NCBI RefSeq assembly: GCF_002796605.1
Contig: NZ_CP024923.1
Location: 3,851,501-3,915,500 of the forward strand
DNA: 64,000 bases
Direction of reading: 5' to 3'
Origin: Sphingomonas psychrotolerans
GTDB lineage: Bacteria; Pseudomonadota; Alphaproteobacteria; Sphingomonadales; Sphingomonadaceae
Shown piece by piece: positions 25,957-37,213 of the stretch. How positions within the stretch are numbered: the first letter of the stretch is position 1; each line of letters starts with the position of its first letter. The notes under the pieces were generated by a model, which was given only the letters and a program-made list of their open reading frames with translations, made no database searches and had not been told where the DNA came from. The position numbers and the translations under genes are program-made.

Positions 25957-27627
25957 ATGGACGAAGCTGTCACGGGATCCTTTGCCTGGGCCTTCTTGGC
26001 AATGCTGGCGGTTCTCGCAGCCGCGACGAGCGTGGATACGGCTTTCAGTATCCATATGGCGATCTGCGCCGGAGCGGGTCTGATCGCCGCTTTCTATGCG
26101 ATGCGCGGCGTGGCGACCCCGGCCGTGCAAGCTCTCAAGAGCGGCGAATATGACGACGAGGTGATCCGCTGGGGCACCATCGCCACCGTATTCTGGGGAA
26201 TCGCGGGCTTCCTGGCGGGGCTCTACATCGCGCTCCAGCTAGCCTTTCCTGCGCTGAACCTGGGGCTCGAATATACGAGCTTCGGCAGGCTGCGGCCGCT
26301 GCACACCTCGGCGGTGATCTTCGCCTTCGGCGGCAACGCGCTGATTGCCACCAGCTTCTATATCGTCCAGCGCACCTGCCGCGCGCGGCTCGCCTTGCCG
26401 GGCGTCGCGAGGTTCGTGTTCTGGGGCTACCAGCTGTTCATCGTGCTCGCGGCAACCGGCTACCTGCTGGGGATCACCGAGGGCCGCGAATATGCCGAAC
26501 CCGAATGGTATGTCGATCTCTGGCTGACGGTCGTGTGGGTCGCCTATCTCGCGGTGTTCCTCGGCACGATCCTCAAGCGCAACGAGCCGCACATCTATGT
26601 GGCGAACTGGTTCTACCTCGCCTTCATCGTGACAGTGGCGATGCTCCACATCGTCAACAATTTGTCGATGCCGGTGAGCCTCGTCGGCTCCAAGAGCTAT
26701 TCGGCCTTTGCGGGCGTGCAGGACGCGCTCACCCAATGGTGGTACGGCCACAATGCGGTCGGCTTCTTCCTGACCGCGGGCTTCCTTGGCATGATGTATT
26801 ATTTCGTGCCCAAGCAAGCCGAACGCCCGGTCTATAGTTATCGCCTGTCGATCATCCACTTCTGGTCGCTGATCTTTCTCTACATCTGGGCGGGGCCGCA
26901 CCACCTCCACTACACCGCGCTGCCCGACTGGGCGCAGACGCTGGGAATGGTCTTCTCGGTGATGCTGTGGATGCCGAGCTGGGGCGGCATGATCAACGGG
27001 CTGATGACGCTGCACGGCGCATGGGACAAGATCCGCACCGATCCGATCATCCGGATGATGGTGCTGGCGCTCGCGTTCTACGGCATGAGCACCTTCGAAG
27101 GTCCGATGATGTCGATCAAGAGCGTCAATTCGCTCTCGCATTATACCGACTGGACCATCGGCCACGTCCATTCGGGGGCGCTCGGCTGGAACGGGATGAT
27201 CACCTTCGCGGCGATCTATTTCATGGCCCCGCGGCTATGGAAGCGCGAGCGGCTTTATTCGCTGCGCATGATCAACTGGCACTTCTGGTGCGCGACCGCA
27301 GGCATCGTCCTCTACGCCTCGGCGATGTGGGTCGCGGGCATCATGCAGGGCCTGATGTGGCGCGAGTACGGCCCCGACGGCTACCTCGTCTACAGCTTCG
27401 CCGAAGTCGTGGGAGCAATGCAGCCCTACTACCTGATCCGCGCCGCGGGCGGCGGGCTCTACCTGCTGGGGGCCTTCTTCATGGCCTGGAACCTCTTCCA
27501 GACGATCCGCGGCAAGCTGCGCGAGGAGAAGCCGATGAGCGACGCCCAATATGATCCGGCGGCCGACAAGCCGCTGCTCCGGGGCGCGAAGGCGAACACC
27601 CCGCCCCAGCTTCTGGCTGCCGAATAA
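25957..27627 (+). CDS. ccoN: cbb3-type cytochrome c oxidase subunit I
   Basis: The 556-residue catalytic subunit reduces O2 with high affinity in the cytoplasmic membrane. Haem and copper ligands lie in [31 protein letters not shown] and [14 protein letters not shown]. Many membrane segments follow an N-terminal extension of ~65 residues with two further hydrophobic stretches. It leads ccoNOQP, with 12 nt to ccoO. This oxidase supports respiration at trace oxygen and complements NirK/NorB. Confidence 0.97.
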   Translation: MDEAVTGSFAWAFLAMLAVLAAATSVDTAFSIHMAICAGAGLIAAFYAMRGVATPAVQALKSGEYDDEVIRWGTIATVFWGIAGFLAGLYIALQLAFPALNLGLEYTSFGRLRPLHTSAVIFAFGGNALIATSFYIVQRTCRARLALPGVARFVFWGYQLFIVLAATGYLLGITEGREYAEPEWYVDLWLTVVWVAYLAVFLGTILKRNEPHIYVANWFYLAFIVTVAMLHIVNNLSMPVSLVGSKSYSAFAGVQDALTQWWYGHNAVGFFLTAGFLGMMYYFVPKQAERPVYSYRLSIIHFWSLIFLYIWAGPHHLHYTALPDWAQTLGMVFSVMLWMPSWGGMINGLMTLHGAWDKIRTDPIIRMMVLALAFYGMSTFEGPMMSIKSVNSLSHYTDWTIGHVHSGALGWNGMITFAAIYFMAPRLWKRERLYSLRMINWHFWCATAGIVLYASAMWVAGIMQGLMWREYGPDGYLVYSFAEVVGAMQPYYLIRAAGGGLYLLGAFFMAWNLFQTIRGKLREEKPMSDAQYDPAADKPLLRGAKANTPPQLLAAE

Positions 27628-27639
27628 GGACCCGCAACA

Positions 27640-28374
27640 ATGGCAACCAAGTTCTTCGACCACGGCAAGATCGAGCGCAACGTCACGCTGCTGCTCGTGC
27701 TCTCGCTCATCACCGTCGCGATCGGCGGGATCGTCGAGATCGCGCCGCTCTTCTGGATCGACTCGACCGTCGAGAAGGTGGAGGGGATGCGGCCCTATAC
27801 GCCGCTCGAACAAACCGGCCGCAACATCTATGTCCGCGAGGGCTGCTACAACTGCCACTCGCAGATGATCCGGCCGTTCCGCGACGAGACCGAGCGCTAC
27901 GGGCATTACAGCCTCGCTGCCGAGAGCATGTACGACCATCCGTTCCAATGGGGCTCGAAGCGCACCGGCCCCGACCTCGCGCGCGTCGGCGGTCGCTATT
28001 CGGACGAATGGCACGTCCAGCACCTCAAGAACCCCCAGTCGGTGGTGCCCGAATCGATCATGCCGACCTACGCCTTCCTCGCCGGGCGCGACTTGGAGGG
28101 CGCTGGCGTCGGCGCTGACCTCAAGGCGCTGCGCCGGGTCGGCGTTCCGTACACCGACGCGGATGTGAAGAAGGCATTCGAGGACCTGAAGCTCCAGGCG
28201 ACGGCGAACGCCGACGGCTCGGATCTGCAGAAGCGGTACCCGAAGGCGCAGGTGCGCGACTTCGACGGCGATCCATCGCGCCTGACCGAGATGGACGCGC
28301 TCGTTGCCTATCTCCAGATGCTGGGCACGCTCGTAGACACCTCCAAGGCCGAAGCCAAGGAGCAGGCGAAATGA
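27640..28374 (+). CDS. ccoO: cbb3-type cytochrome c oxidase subunit II (monohaem)
   Basis: A 244-residue membrane-anchored cytochrome c: one N-terminal membrane segment (residues ~10-40) and the haem c motif CYNCH in [15 protein letters not shown]. The axial Met is probably that in SIMPTYAFL. Its stop overlaps the ccoQ start (ATGA). Confidence 0.96.
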   Translation: MATKFFDHGKIERNVTLLLVLSLITVAIGGIVEIAPLFWIDSTVEKVEGMRPYTPLEQTGRNIYVREGCYNCHSQMIRPFRDETERYGHYSLAAESMYDHPFQWGSKRTGPDLARVGGRYSDEWHVQHLKNPQSVVPESIMPTYAFLAGRDLEGAGVGADLKALRRVGVPYTDADVKKAFEDLKLQATANADGSDLQKRYPKAQVRDFDGDPSRLTEMDALVAYLQMLGTLVDTSKAEAKEQAK

Positions 28375-28535
28375 GCCGCTACGAGGTACTCCGCCACTTT
28401 GCCGACAGCTGGGGCCTCGCGTTCCTCGTCGGCGTGTTCCTCCTCGCCGTCTGGCGCGCGCTGCGACCTTCGGCTGCGAGCCAGATGGAGGAGGCCCGCA
28501 TGATCCCCTTGCGTGATGAGGACCCCGCGCAATGA
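28371..28535 (+). CDS. ccoQ: cbb3 oxidase small subunit CcoQ/FixQ
   Basis: A 54-residue protein with one membrane segment ([19 protein letters not shown]) and a charged tail. Size, position between ccoO and ccoP, and the ATGA overlaps on both sides identify it. CcoQ stabilises the assembled oxidase. Confidence 0.9.
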   Translation: MSRYEVLRHFADSWGLAFLVGVFLLAVWRALRPSAASQMEEARMIPLRDEDPAQ

Positions 28536-29422
28536 GCGAGAATTCCGAAAAGCAGATCGACGCCGCTACCGGCACCGAACTCAACACTCACGAGTGGGAC
28601 GGCATCCAGGAGCTCAACACGCCGCTGCCCCGATGGTGGCTGTGGACCTTCTACGCGACTATCATCTTCTCGCTGGGTTATGTCGTCGTCTATCCAGCGA
28701 TTCCGCTGATGGATTCGGCGACCGCAGGAACCTTCGGGTGGTCGAGCCGCGGCGATCTGAAAAAGGAGGTCGCAGCGGCGGAGGCGACGCGCGCGAGCAC
28801 CAACAAAGCGATCGCGCAAATGCCGATCGAGCAGCTTGCCGCCAGTCCTGAACTGATGCGCGCCGCGGTCGAAGGCGGCCGGGCCGCCTTCAAGGTGAAT
28901 TGCGTCCAGTGCCACGGCTCGGGCGCCGCAGGGAGCAAAGGCTACCCCAATCTCAACGACGACGACTGGTTGTGGAGCGGCGACCTGGCCGGAATCCACA
29001 CAACGCTGGTCAACGGCATCCGCCAGCCGGGCGATGACGCCACGCGCGTATCGCAGATGCCGGCGTTCGGGCGGGATCAGATGCTGACTGCGGCGCAGGT
29101 CGAGGATGTCGTATCCTATGTGCGCCTCGTCTCGCGGCAAGAGCCGGCGAGCGCCTCTGCGCAGCGCGGCACCAAGCTGTACGCGGACAATTGCGCGGCC
29201 TGCCATGGCGCCAATGCCGAGGGAAACCGCGATGTGGGCGCCCCGAACCTCGCCGACCCGATCTGGCTCTACGGCGGCGATCGCGCCGCGCTCACCGAAA
29301 CCGTGACCAACGCGCGCCAGGGCGTGATGCCGGCCTGGGGCCAGCGCCTCGATCCCGTGACGGTCAAGATGCTCGCCGCCTACGTGCACTCGCTCGGCGG
29401 CGGCGAGCAGGCGAAGCGATAG
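28532..29422 (+). CDS. ccoP: cbb3-type cytochrome c oxidase subunit III (dihaem)
   Basis: A 296-residue membrane-anchored dihaem cytochrome c that passes electrons to CcoO/CcoN. The N-terminal HEWDGIQELNTPLPRWWLW is diagnostic, followed by one membrane segment (~38-58). Haem motifs are CVQCH (~128) and CAACH (~219), with Met ligands in SQMPAFG and GVMPAWG. Confidence 0.97.
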   Translation: MSENSEKQIDAATGTELNTHEWDGIQELNTPLPRWWLWTFYATIIFSLGYVVVYPAIPLMDSATAGTFGWSSRGDLKKEVAAAEATRASTNKAIAQMPIEQLAASPELMRAAVEGGRAAFKVNCVQCHGSGAAGSKGYPNLNDDDWLWSGDLAGIHTTLVNGIRQPGDDATRVSQMPAFGRDQMLTAAQVEDVVSYVRLVSRQEPASASAQRGTKLYADNCAACHGANAEGNRDVGAPNLADPIWLYGGDRAALTETVTNARQGVMPAWGQRLDPVTVKMLAAYVHSLGGGEQAKR

Positions 29423-29432
29423 CGCAGGCGCC

Positions 29433-30902
29433 ATGTCCAGCCACGTGAACCGCACCGGAAAGGCAGGCGGGCTCTATGCCCGCCGGCCCGATATCTTCCC
29501 CAGAGCAGTCGATGGCTTCTACCGTCGGCTGAAATGGGCGATCATGGCGGTCACGCTGGCCATCTATTACGTTACCCCGTGGCTGCGGTGGGAGCGGGGC
29601 GTCTATGCCCCCGACCAGGCGGTGCTTGTCGATCTGGCGAATCGCCGCTTCTATTTCTTCGCAATCGAAATCTGGCCGCACGAATTCTATTATGTCGCCG
29701 GGCTGCTGGTGATGGCCGGGATCGGGCTGTTCCTGCTCACCGCGACGGTTGGGCGAGCGTGGTGCGGCTATGCGTGCCCCCAGACCGTGTGGACCGATCT
29801 GTTTCTCCACATCGAGCGGCTGATCGACGGGGACCGCAATGCCCAGATCAAGCTGCGGAAGGCGCCTCTGGGCCCGTCGAAGATCGTGAAGCGTACCGCC
29901 AAGCATAGCGCATGGCTGCTCGTCGGCACGCTCACCGGCGGTGCGTGGATCTTCTACTTCGCCGACGCGCCGACCCTGCTGCGGGAGCTCTTCAGCGGCC
30001 GCGCGGCGACTGTCGCCTATTCGACGATCGCGATCCTCACCGCGACCACCTATATCTTCGGCGGGTGGATGCGCGAGCAGGTGTGCATCTACATGTGTCC
30101 CTGGCCGCGCATCCAGGGCGCGATGCTCGACGAGCGCTCGCTGATCGTGACCTACAAGGAGTGGCGCGGCGAGCCGCGTACTCGCGGCCTCAAGCGCGCG
30201 GTCGATCGGGTCGAGGTCGGCGACGAAGCCGGCGATTGCATCGACTGCAATGCCTGCGTCGCGGTCTGCCCGACAGGCATCGACATCCGCAACGGCCCGC
30301 AGATCGGCTGCATCACCTGCGCGCTGTGCATCGACGCCTGCGATGACGTGATGGCAAGGATCGCCCGTCCCCGCGGGCTGATCGACTATGCGACGTTCGA
30401 AGATTGCGACGTCGAGCGCAAGGGTGGCGCGCCCGTGCCCGTGCGCCGAACCATCCTGCGCTCGCGAACCTTTCTTTATTTCGGCCTCTGGGCGGCAGTG
30501 GGGCTCGGCATGATCGTGTCGCTCGGCGCGCGCACCCGGCTCGACCTGTCGGTAGCGCAGGAGCGCAATCCGCTCTTCGTCCAACTTTCCGACGGCAGCG
30601 TGCGCAATGCCTATACGATCAAGGTCCGCAACATGGAGACGCGGCCGCGCACCGTGCGGATCTCGATCGAGGGATTGTCCGGCGGCGCGATCTGGGACTC
30701 GCTGAGCGATGAGGGCAGCGCCCGGCCCTCGCTGACGGTTCAGGTCGGGCCGGACCAGGTGGCGAGGCGCCGGATCTATGTCCGTGCGTCCCGCAGCGGG
30801 CCTGCCGCGCAGGACTTCACGTTCGGCCTGACCGCACTCGATGACCAAGGCGGGGCCGACCGCGACGCAGCACGGTTCGACCGTCCGGAGACAGTAGAAT
30901 GA
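29433..30902 (+). CDS. ccoG: Cytochrome c oxidase accessory protein CcoG (FixG)
   Basis: A 489-residue membrane iron-sulfur protein needed for cbb3 biogenesis, probably reducing copper for the CcoN site. Cysteine motifs are CGYACPQTVW, CIYMCPWPR and the ferredoxin-like pair CIDCNACVAVCPTG and CITCALCIDAC. About five membrane segments and a C-terminal periplasmic Ig-like domain follow. The stop overlaps the ccoH start. Confidence 0.95.
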   Translation: MSSHVNRTGKAGGLYARRPDIFPRAVDGFYRRLKWAIMAVTLAIYYVTPWLRWERGVYAPDQAVLVDLANRRFYFFAIEIWPHEFYYVAGLLVMAGIGLFLLTATVGRAWCGYACPQTVWTDLFLHIERLIDGDRNAQIKLRKAPLGPSKIVKRTAKHSAWLLVGTLTGGAWIFYFADAPTLLRELFSGRAATVAYSTIAILTATTYIFGGWMREQVCIYMCPWPRIQGAMLDERSLIVTYKEWRGEPRTRGLKRAVDRVEVGDEAGDCIDCNACVAVCPTGIDIRNGPQIGCITCALCIDACDDVMARIARPRGLIDYATFEDCDVERKGGAPVPVRRTILRSRTFLYFGLWAAVGLGMIVSLGARTRLDLSVAQERNPLFVQLSDGSVRNAYTIKVRNMETRPRTVRISIEGLSGGAIWDSLSDEGSARPSLTVQVGPDQVARRRIYVRASRSGPAAQDFTFGLTALDDQGGADRDAARFDRPETVE

Positions 30903-31360
30903 CCAGGCCTTTCCGTTTCACCGGGTGGCACATGCTGGCCGCGATGGTCGCCTTTTTCGGCGTCGTGGTCAGCGTCAACGTGACGATGGCGACGCTCGCC
31001 ACGCGCACCTTCGGCGGCGTGGTGGTGGCGAACAGCTATGTCGCCAGCCAGAAGTTCAACGGCTGGCTCGCCGAGGCCAAGGCGCAGGATCGGCTGGGCT
31101 GGACCATCGCGGCGCGAAGCGTCGATCGCCGCCCGGTCCTGGAGGGCAATGCCGGGTCGGGCGCGCTAGCGGAGGCGAGGATCACAGCGGTCGCAAGGCA
31201 CCCGTTGGGCCGGGCGCCCGAAATCCGGCTGCGCTTCCTCGAAGTGGAGCCGGGCCATTATGTCGCGCAGACGCGGCTTCCCGCGGGCCGGTGGCGGCTC
31301 CATTTGCGCGTTGCCCGCGATCACCAGCACGCCGACCTCATCAAGGACGTTACGGCATGA
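30899..31360 (+). CDS. ccoH: cbb3 oxidase assembly protein CcoH (FixH)
   Basis: A 153-residue protein with one N-terminal membrane segment (GWHMLAAMVAFFGVVVSVNV), the conserved NSYVASQKFNGWLA and a periplasmic FixH domain. It starts in an ATGA overlap with ccoG and ends in one with ccoI, so the assembly genes are translationally coupled. Confidence 0.92.
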   Translation: MTRPFRFTGWHMLAAMVAFFGVVVSVNVTMATLATRTFGGVVVANSYVASQKFNGWLAEAKAQDRLGWTIAARSVDRRPVLEGNAGSGALAEARITAVARHPLGRAPEIRLRFLEVEPGHYVAQTRLPAGRWRLHLRVARDHQHADLIKDVTA

Positions 31361-33471
31361 GCGCCACGGCCGAGCACAGCGAACTCAGCGTCCCGGGCAT
31401 CCGCTGCGCGAGCTGCATCTCGAGGATCGAGCGCGAACTGGCGCCGCTACCCGGGATCCGCAGCGCGCGCGTGAACTTCACGAGCAAGCGTGTCGTGGTA
31501 GACCACGATCTTTCGGTCACGCCCGAGGCCTTGCGCCTCGCGCTTGGGCAGATCGGCTTCGACGCCCAGCCGATCGTCTCGACCCAATCCTCCCCGCAGG
31601 GCGATGAGACCAGGGCGCTGCTGCGCGCCGTCGCCGTCGCCGGCTTCGCATCGATGAACATCATGTTGTTGTCGGTGTCGGTCTGGTCGGGCGCGGTGGG
31701 CGTGACTCGTGACATGTTCCACTGGCTGTCGGCGCTGATCGCGCTGCCGACCATCGCTTATGCCGGCCGTCCCTTCTTCAAGTCCGCGTGGACGGCGCTC
31801 AAGCGCGGGCGCACCAACATGGACGTGCCGATCTCGATCGGCGTCACTTTGGCATCCGCACTTAGCCTGTTCGAGACGATCACCGGCGGTCCGCACGCCT
31901 ATTTCGATGGCGCGGTGATGCTGGTCTTCTTCCTGCTGATCGGGCGCTTCCTCGACAGCGTGATGCGCGATCGCGCGCGCGCGGGCGTCGAGGCGCTGCT
32001 GCGCCAGACTGCACCGGGTGGGACCGTGCTGCTGCCCGACGGCACCACCGGCTGGCTCGCCGCCGACGCGATCGAACCGGGGATGCGGCTCATCGTCGCC
32101 GCGGGCGAGCGGCTGGCGGCCGACGGCGTGGTCGAGCAGGGCAGCTCCAGCCTCGACCTTTCGCTGATCACCGGCGAGAGTCGCCCGGAGGCAGTGGCGG
32201 CGAAAAGCCGGGTGCTCGCCGGCACGCTCAACCTCGATGCGCCGCTGACGGTGCGCGTCACTGCCGCGGGCGAGCGCACCACCATTGCCGAGATCGCGCG
32301 GATGATGGAGGCCGCCTCGCAAAGCCGCTCCCGCTACGTCCGTGTCGCCGACCGGGCGGCGCGTTTCTATGCCCCGGCCGTCCACACGCTCGCAGCCGCC
32401 AGCTTCGCCGGCTGGATGCTTGCCGGCGCCGGGTGGCACGAGGCTTTGCTGATCGCGGTCGCGGTGCTCATCATCACGTGTCCGTGTGCGCTCGGCCTTG
32501 CCGTGCCGGCGGCGCAGGTGGTCGCGGCAGGCGCACTGATGCGCCGAGGGATTTTGGTCAAGGACGGCTCGGCGCTCGAGCGGCTTGCCGAAGCCGACAC
32601 GGCGCGCTTCGACAAGACCGGCACGCTGACGCTCGGCCGGCCGGTCCCGCAAGGGGCGCTTGCGCTCGAAGCGGACGAGGCGCCGGCCGCACTCGCACTG
32701 GCGCGCGCGAGCCGTCATCCCATCGCCCGCGCGCTCGCACAGACGCTGGAAGCAGCCGGTGTCCGCGCGGCCAATCTCAGCGACGTACGCGAACACGCCG
32801 GGCTCGGAATCGAGGGAAAGCTCGACCACAAGCTTGTCCGGCTCGGCCGACCCAGCTGGCTGGGGATCACGGCGGCGCACGAGGAGCTCGCCACTGCGTT
32901 TCTGATCGATGGGAACGCGCCGAAGGTGCTCAGCTTCACCGATGCGCTTCGCCCGGACGCATTGGGCGCCATCGAGCAGCTGGCATCGCTCGGCATTGAT
33001 TCCGCCATTTTGTCGGGCGATCGGCCCGAGGCAGTCGCGCCGGTAGCGAAGGCGCTGCATCTGTTCGCGGTAGCCCGGCTAACCCCGGATGCGAAGCTCG
33101 AGACGATCGAGCGCCTCCATCGTGAGGGGCACAGGGTTCTGATGGTCGGTGACGGGCTCAACGACGGCCCGGCGCTGGCCGCGGGACATGTCTCGATGGC
33201 ACCAGCCTCCGCGAGCGATGTCGGGCAAACCGCCGCCGACTTCGTCTTCATGGGCGACAGCCTGCTCCCCGTCCCCGTCGCAGTGCGCGCGGCGCGGCGC
33301 ACGCTGGCGGTCGTGCGCGAGAATTTCGCGATTGCCATCGGCTACAATGCGCTCGCCGTCCCGCTCGCGATCGCCGGCTATGTGACTCCGCTCATCGCCG
33401 CGCTGGCGATGTCCGGATCGTCGCTGATCGTGGTCGCCAATGCCCTTCGTCTCAGGAGTTGCGCGCGATGA
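31357..33471 (+). CDS. ccoI: Copper-exporting P1B-type ATPase CcoI (FixI)
   Basis: This 704-residue pump supplies copper for the cbb3 centre from the cytoplasmic side. In order: an N-terminal heavy-metal domain with CASC (IRCASCISRIE, residues ~17-22), membrane helices, the actuator motif SLITGESRPE, the transport-site CPCAL, the phosphorylation motif DKTGTLT, HP (SRHPIA) and GDGLNDGPAL. The start overlaps the ccoH stop and its own stop overlaps the ccoS start. Confidence 0.95.
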   Translation: MSATAEHSELSVPGIRCASCISRIERELAPLPGIRSARVNFTSKRVVVDHDLSVTPEALRLALGQIGFDAQPIVSTQSSPQGDETRALLRAVAVAGFASMNIMLLSVSVWSGAVGVTRDMFHWLSALIALPTIAYAGRPFFKSAWTALKRGRTNMDVPISIGVTLASALSLFETITGGPHAYFDGAVMLVFFLLIGRFLDSVMRDRARAGVEALLRQTAPGGTVLLPDGTTGWLAADAIEPGMRLIVAAGERLAADGVVEQGSSSLDLSLITGESRPEAVAAKSRVLAGTLNLDAPLTVRVTAAGERTTIAEIARMMEAASQSRSRYVRVADRAARFYAPAVHTLAAASFAGWMLAGAGWHEALLIAVAVLIITCPCALGLAVPAAQVVAAGALMRRGILVKDGSALERLAEADTARFDKTGTLTLGRPVPQGALALEADEAPAALALARASRHPIARALAQTLEAAGVRAANLSDVREHAGLGIEGKLDHKLVRLGRPSWLGITAAHEELATAFLIDGNAPKVLSFTDALRPDALGAIEQLASLGIDSAILSGDRPEAVAPVAKALHLFAVARLTPDAKLETIERLHREGHRVLMVGDGLNDGPALAAGHVSMAPASASDVGQTAADFVFMGDSLLPVPVAVRAARRTLAVVRENFAIAIGYNALAVPLAIAGYVTPLIAALAMSGSSLIVVANALRLRSCAR

Positions 33472-33617
33472 ACGGCCTCATCTTTCTGATCCCCGTGGCG
33501 CTGACGCTCGGGCTCGCTGGCCTCGGCGCCTTCGTCTGGTCGCTCAACGCCGGGCAATTCGACGATATGGATGGCGCGGCGCTACGCATCCTCATCGACG
33601 AGGATCCCGAAGCGTGA
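33468..33617 (+). CDS. ccoS: cbb3 oxidase maturation protein CcoS
   Basis: A 49-residue protein: one membrane segment (LIFLIPVALTLGLAGLGAFVWSL split by short polar positions) followed by the typical GQFDDMDGAALRIL and an acidic tail. It overlaps ccoI by ATGA and the next small gene by GTGA. Confidence 0.92.
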   Translation: MNGLIFLIPVALTLGLAGLGAFVWSLNAGQFDDMDGAALRILIDEDPEA

Positions 33618-33814
33618 AGCGCCGGCTGTTCCTGCTGCTTCCGCCGCTTGCCCTTGCGGTGCCGGCGCCCGCGACTGGTGCAACGATATTCGGGCGCTTC
33701 TGCGGAACGCAGCCGGCCGCGCCGGCCGACCCGGTGCCGCGCAAGGACCCGTGCGCCACGACCTGTCATGCGATGCCTTGCGAACGGCAGCGCGCAGCGA
33801 AGCGCGCCGGCTAG
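33614..33814 (+). CDS. Small secreted cysteine-containing protein coupled to ccoS
   Basis: A 66-residue product with a signal-peptide-like start (KRRLFLLLPPLALAVPAPATG) and a mature part of ~45 residues. Four cysteines lie in FGRFCG and CATTCHAMPC, and Pro and basic residues are abundant. The GTG start overlaps the ccoS stop by GTGA, the same coupling seen along ccoG-ccoS. Function unknown. Position and Cys/His/Met content (CHAMPC) suggest a periplasmic metal or redox helper for cbb3 assembly, which is an inference only. Confidence 0.65.
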   Translation: MKRRLFLLLPPLALAVPAPATGATIFGRFCGTQPAAPADPVPRKDPCATTCHAMPCERQRAAKRAG

Positions 33815-33980
33815 CGCTGGTTTCACGTCGGTTACGGCCAAAGCGGGCACGAACCCACCAGCCTTGGGAAACCTCCTGTCGCGCCCGATTGCGGGCCCCC
33901 ATGCGAGTCAAACGGGCTTTGCGTTCTCTGCCTTCGCGTTCGTCGCCTGATCGCCTCGCCGGCGCGGCCGCCGGACCATT

Positions 33981-33997
33981 TACGGGAATCCACGCAT
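33981..33997 (+). promoter_or_regulatory. TACGGGAA-N3-ACGCAT element upstream of adhP
   Basis: Identical to the ompW element at all 14 defined positions. It ends 60 nt before the adhP ATG, matching the spacing at ompW (54 nt). Confidence 0.5.
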
Positions 33998-34008
33998 TTA
34001 TCGAAGGA

Positions 34009-34022
34009 CTACGGCTCCGTAG
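34009..34022. promoter_or_regulatory. Short palindrome before adhP
   Basis: CTACGG-CT-CCGTAG is a perfect 6-2-6 palindrome 35 nt before the adhP ATG. It may be part of the promoter or an operator. Confidence 0.3.
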
Positions 34023-34057
34023 GCGGGGCGCGCGAGCATAGCCATGGAGGCAAGCCG

Positions 34058-35080
34058 ATGACTACGATGACTGCGGCAGTAGCGCGATACTTCGGCGCGC
34101 CGCTCACGATCGAGGAAATGCCGATCCCGGTGCCCGGCCCCGGCGAAGTGCTGGTCAAGATCGTGGCGACCGGCGTCTGCCACACTGACATCCATGCAAT
34201 CGACGGCGACTGGCCGGTCAAACCGACCCTGCCGTTGATTCCGGGCCATGAGGGTGTTGGCCATGTCGCCGCCCTCGGCGCCGGCGTCACCGACCTCAAG
34301 GAAGGCGACGCGGTCGGCATCCCCTGGCTCCACGATGCGTGTGGCCGCTGCGAATATTGCCGGACCGGCTGGGAAACGCTTTGCGAGCGGCAGAACAACA
34401 GCGGCTACAGCGTCAACGGCACCTATGCCGAATACGCGATAGCTAATGCGGCCTATGCTGGCCGTCTTCCGGCGAACCCGGACTTCGCCGCTCTGGCGCC
34501 GATCCTCTGCGCGGGCGTGACCACCTACAAGGGCCTCAAGGAAACCGAGGCCAAGCCCGGCGAATGGGTCGTGATCTCCGGGATTGGCGGTCTCGGCCAT
34601 GTCGCAATTCAATATGCCAAGGCGATGGGGCTCCACGTCGCCGCGATCGACGTCTCCGAAGACAAGCTGGCGCTGGCGCGCGAACTCGGTGCCGACTTCA
34701 CCGCGAATGGTGCGACGGAGGGCGCGGTGGCCAGCATCGTCGCCGCGACCGGGGGCGGGGCACATGGCGTGCTGGTGACCGCCGTATCGCGAGCCGCCTT
34801 CGGCCAGGCGATCGCCTGCGCGCGCCGGCGGGGAACCGTCGCGCTCGTCGGGCTGCCGCCGGGCGATTTCCCGACGCCCATCTTCGACGTGGTGCTCAAG
34901 CGGATCACTGTGCGGGGTTCGATCGTTGGTACGCGGCAGGATCTGGCCGAAGCGCTCGCCTTTGCGGCCGAGGGCAAGGTGCGGGCGAAGGTGGCGGTGG
35001 AACCGCTATCGGCGGTAAACGACGTGCTCGACCGACTGCGCGCCGGCAAGGTCGACGGCCGTATCGTCCTCCAACCCTGA
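34058..35080 (+). CDS. adhP: Zinc-dependent alcohol dehydrogenase, AdhP type
   Basis: A 340-residue NAD-linked medium-chain dehydrogenase that interconverts primary alcohols and aldehydes. The catalytic zinc ligands are in GVCHTD and PGHEGVG, with the later Cys in [10 protein letters not shown]. The structural zinc has four Cys in [15 protein letters not shown]. The nucleotide-binding motif is [17 protein letters not shown]. Low-oxygen use as a fermentative or redox-balancing enzyme fits the context and the TACGGGAA element upstream. A GNAT gene follows after 16 nt. Confidence 0.93.
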   Translation: MTTMTAAVARYFGAPLTIEEMPIPVPGPGEVLVKIVATGVCHTDIHAIDGDWPVKPTLPLIPGHEGVGHVAALGAGVTDLKEGDAVGIPWLHDACGRCEYCRTGWETLCERQNNSGYSVNGTYAEYAIANAAYAGRLPANPDFAALAPILCAGVTTYKGLKETEAKPGEWVVISGIGGLGHVAIQYAKAMGLHVAAIDVSEDKLALARELGADFTANGATEGAVASIVAATGGGAHGVLVTAVSRAAFGQAIACARRRGTVALVGLPPGDFPTPIFDVVLKRITVRGSIVGTRQDLAEALAFAAEGKVRAKVAVEPLSAVNDVLDRLRAGKVDGRIVLQP

Positions 35081-35096
35081 TCCTGAAAGGACGACG

Positions 35097-35627
35097 ATGA
35101 ACACTCAATCCGATTTGCGTTCAGTTGCTGCCACACTGGTCACCCATAGCGGCTATCGGTTCACCGTGCGGCCGGTCCGGGCGGAGGACAAAGCGGCCCT
35201 CGGCGCCTTCTTCGCGCTGGTCAGCCCCGAGGATCTGCGCTTCCGGTTCCTCTCCGCCGTGCGCGAAGTCGGTCACGAGCGCCTCGTCGCGATGACCGTG
35301 GTCGATCACGACCGGACAGAGAACTTCCTCGCCTTCGATGAAGCCGAGGGCACGGTGATCGCGACGGCGATGCTGGCCATCGATCCGGCGGGCGAGCGCG
35401 GCGAAGTCGCGATCTCGATCCGTCCCGATTACAAGCACCGCGGGGTCAGTTGGTCGCTGCTCGAGCACGTCGTGCGCTATGCTGAAGGACGCGGGCTCAA
35501 GACGATCGAGTCGATCGAAAGCCGCGAGCATCATGCTGCGATCAGCCTCGAGCACGAAATGGGATTCACTGCCGAGGAAATCGACGGCGATCCGACCTGC
35601 GTCGTGCTTCGCCGCACGCTGGGCTAA
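35097..35627 (+). CDS. GNAT-family N-acetyltransferase
   Basis: This 176-residue acetyltransferase resembles the catalytic domain of Pat-type protein acetyltransferases: GYRFTVRPVRAEDK, SPEDLRFRFLSAV, VAISIRPDYKHRGVSWSLLEH (acetyl-CoA site) and EHEMGFTAEE. It probably shares an operon with adhP (16-nt gap, AAGGA site). Such enzymes often regulate central metabolism by lysine acetylation. The substrate cannot be told from the sequence. Confidence 0.8.
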   Translation: MNTQSDLRSVAATLVTHSGYRFTVRPVRAEDKAALGAFFALVSPEDLRFRFLSAVREVGHERLVAMTVVDHDRTENFLAFDEAEGTVIATAMLAIDPAGERGEVAISIRPDYKHRGVSWSLLEHVVRYAEGRGLKTIESIESREHHAAISLEHEMGFTAEEIDGDPTCVVLRRTLG

Positions 35628-35639
35628 CGCTGCCGCGGG

Positions 35640-37181
<1,542 letters not shown>

Positions 37182-37213
37182 TCATCGGGAGATCGTCCAG
37201 ACGAACGCGCAAG

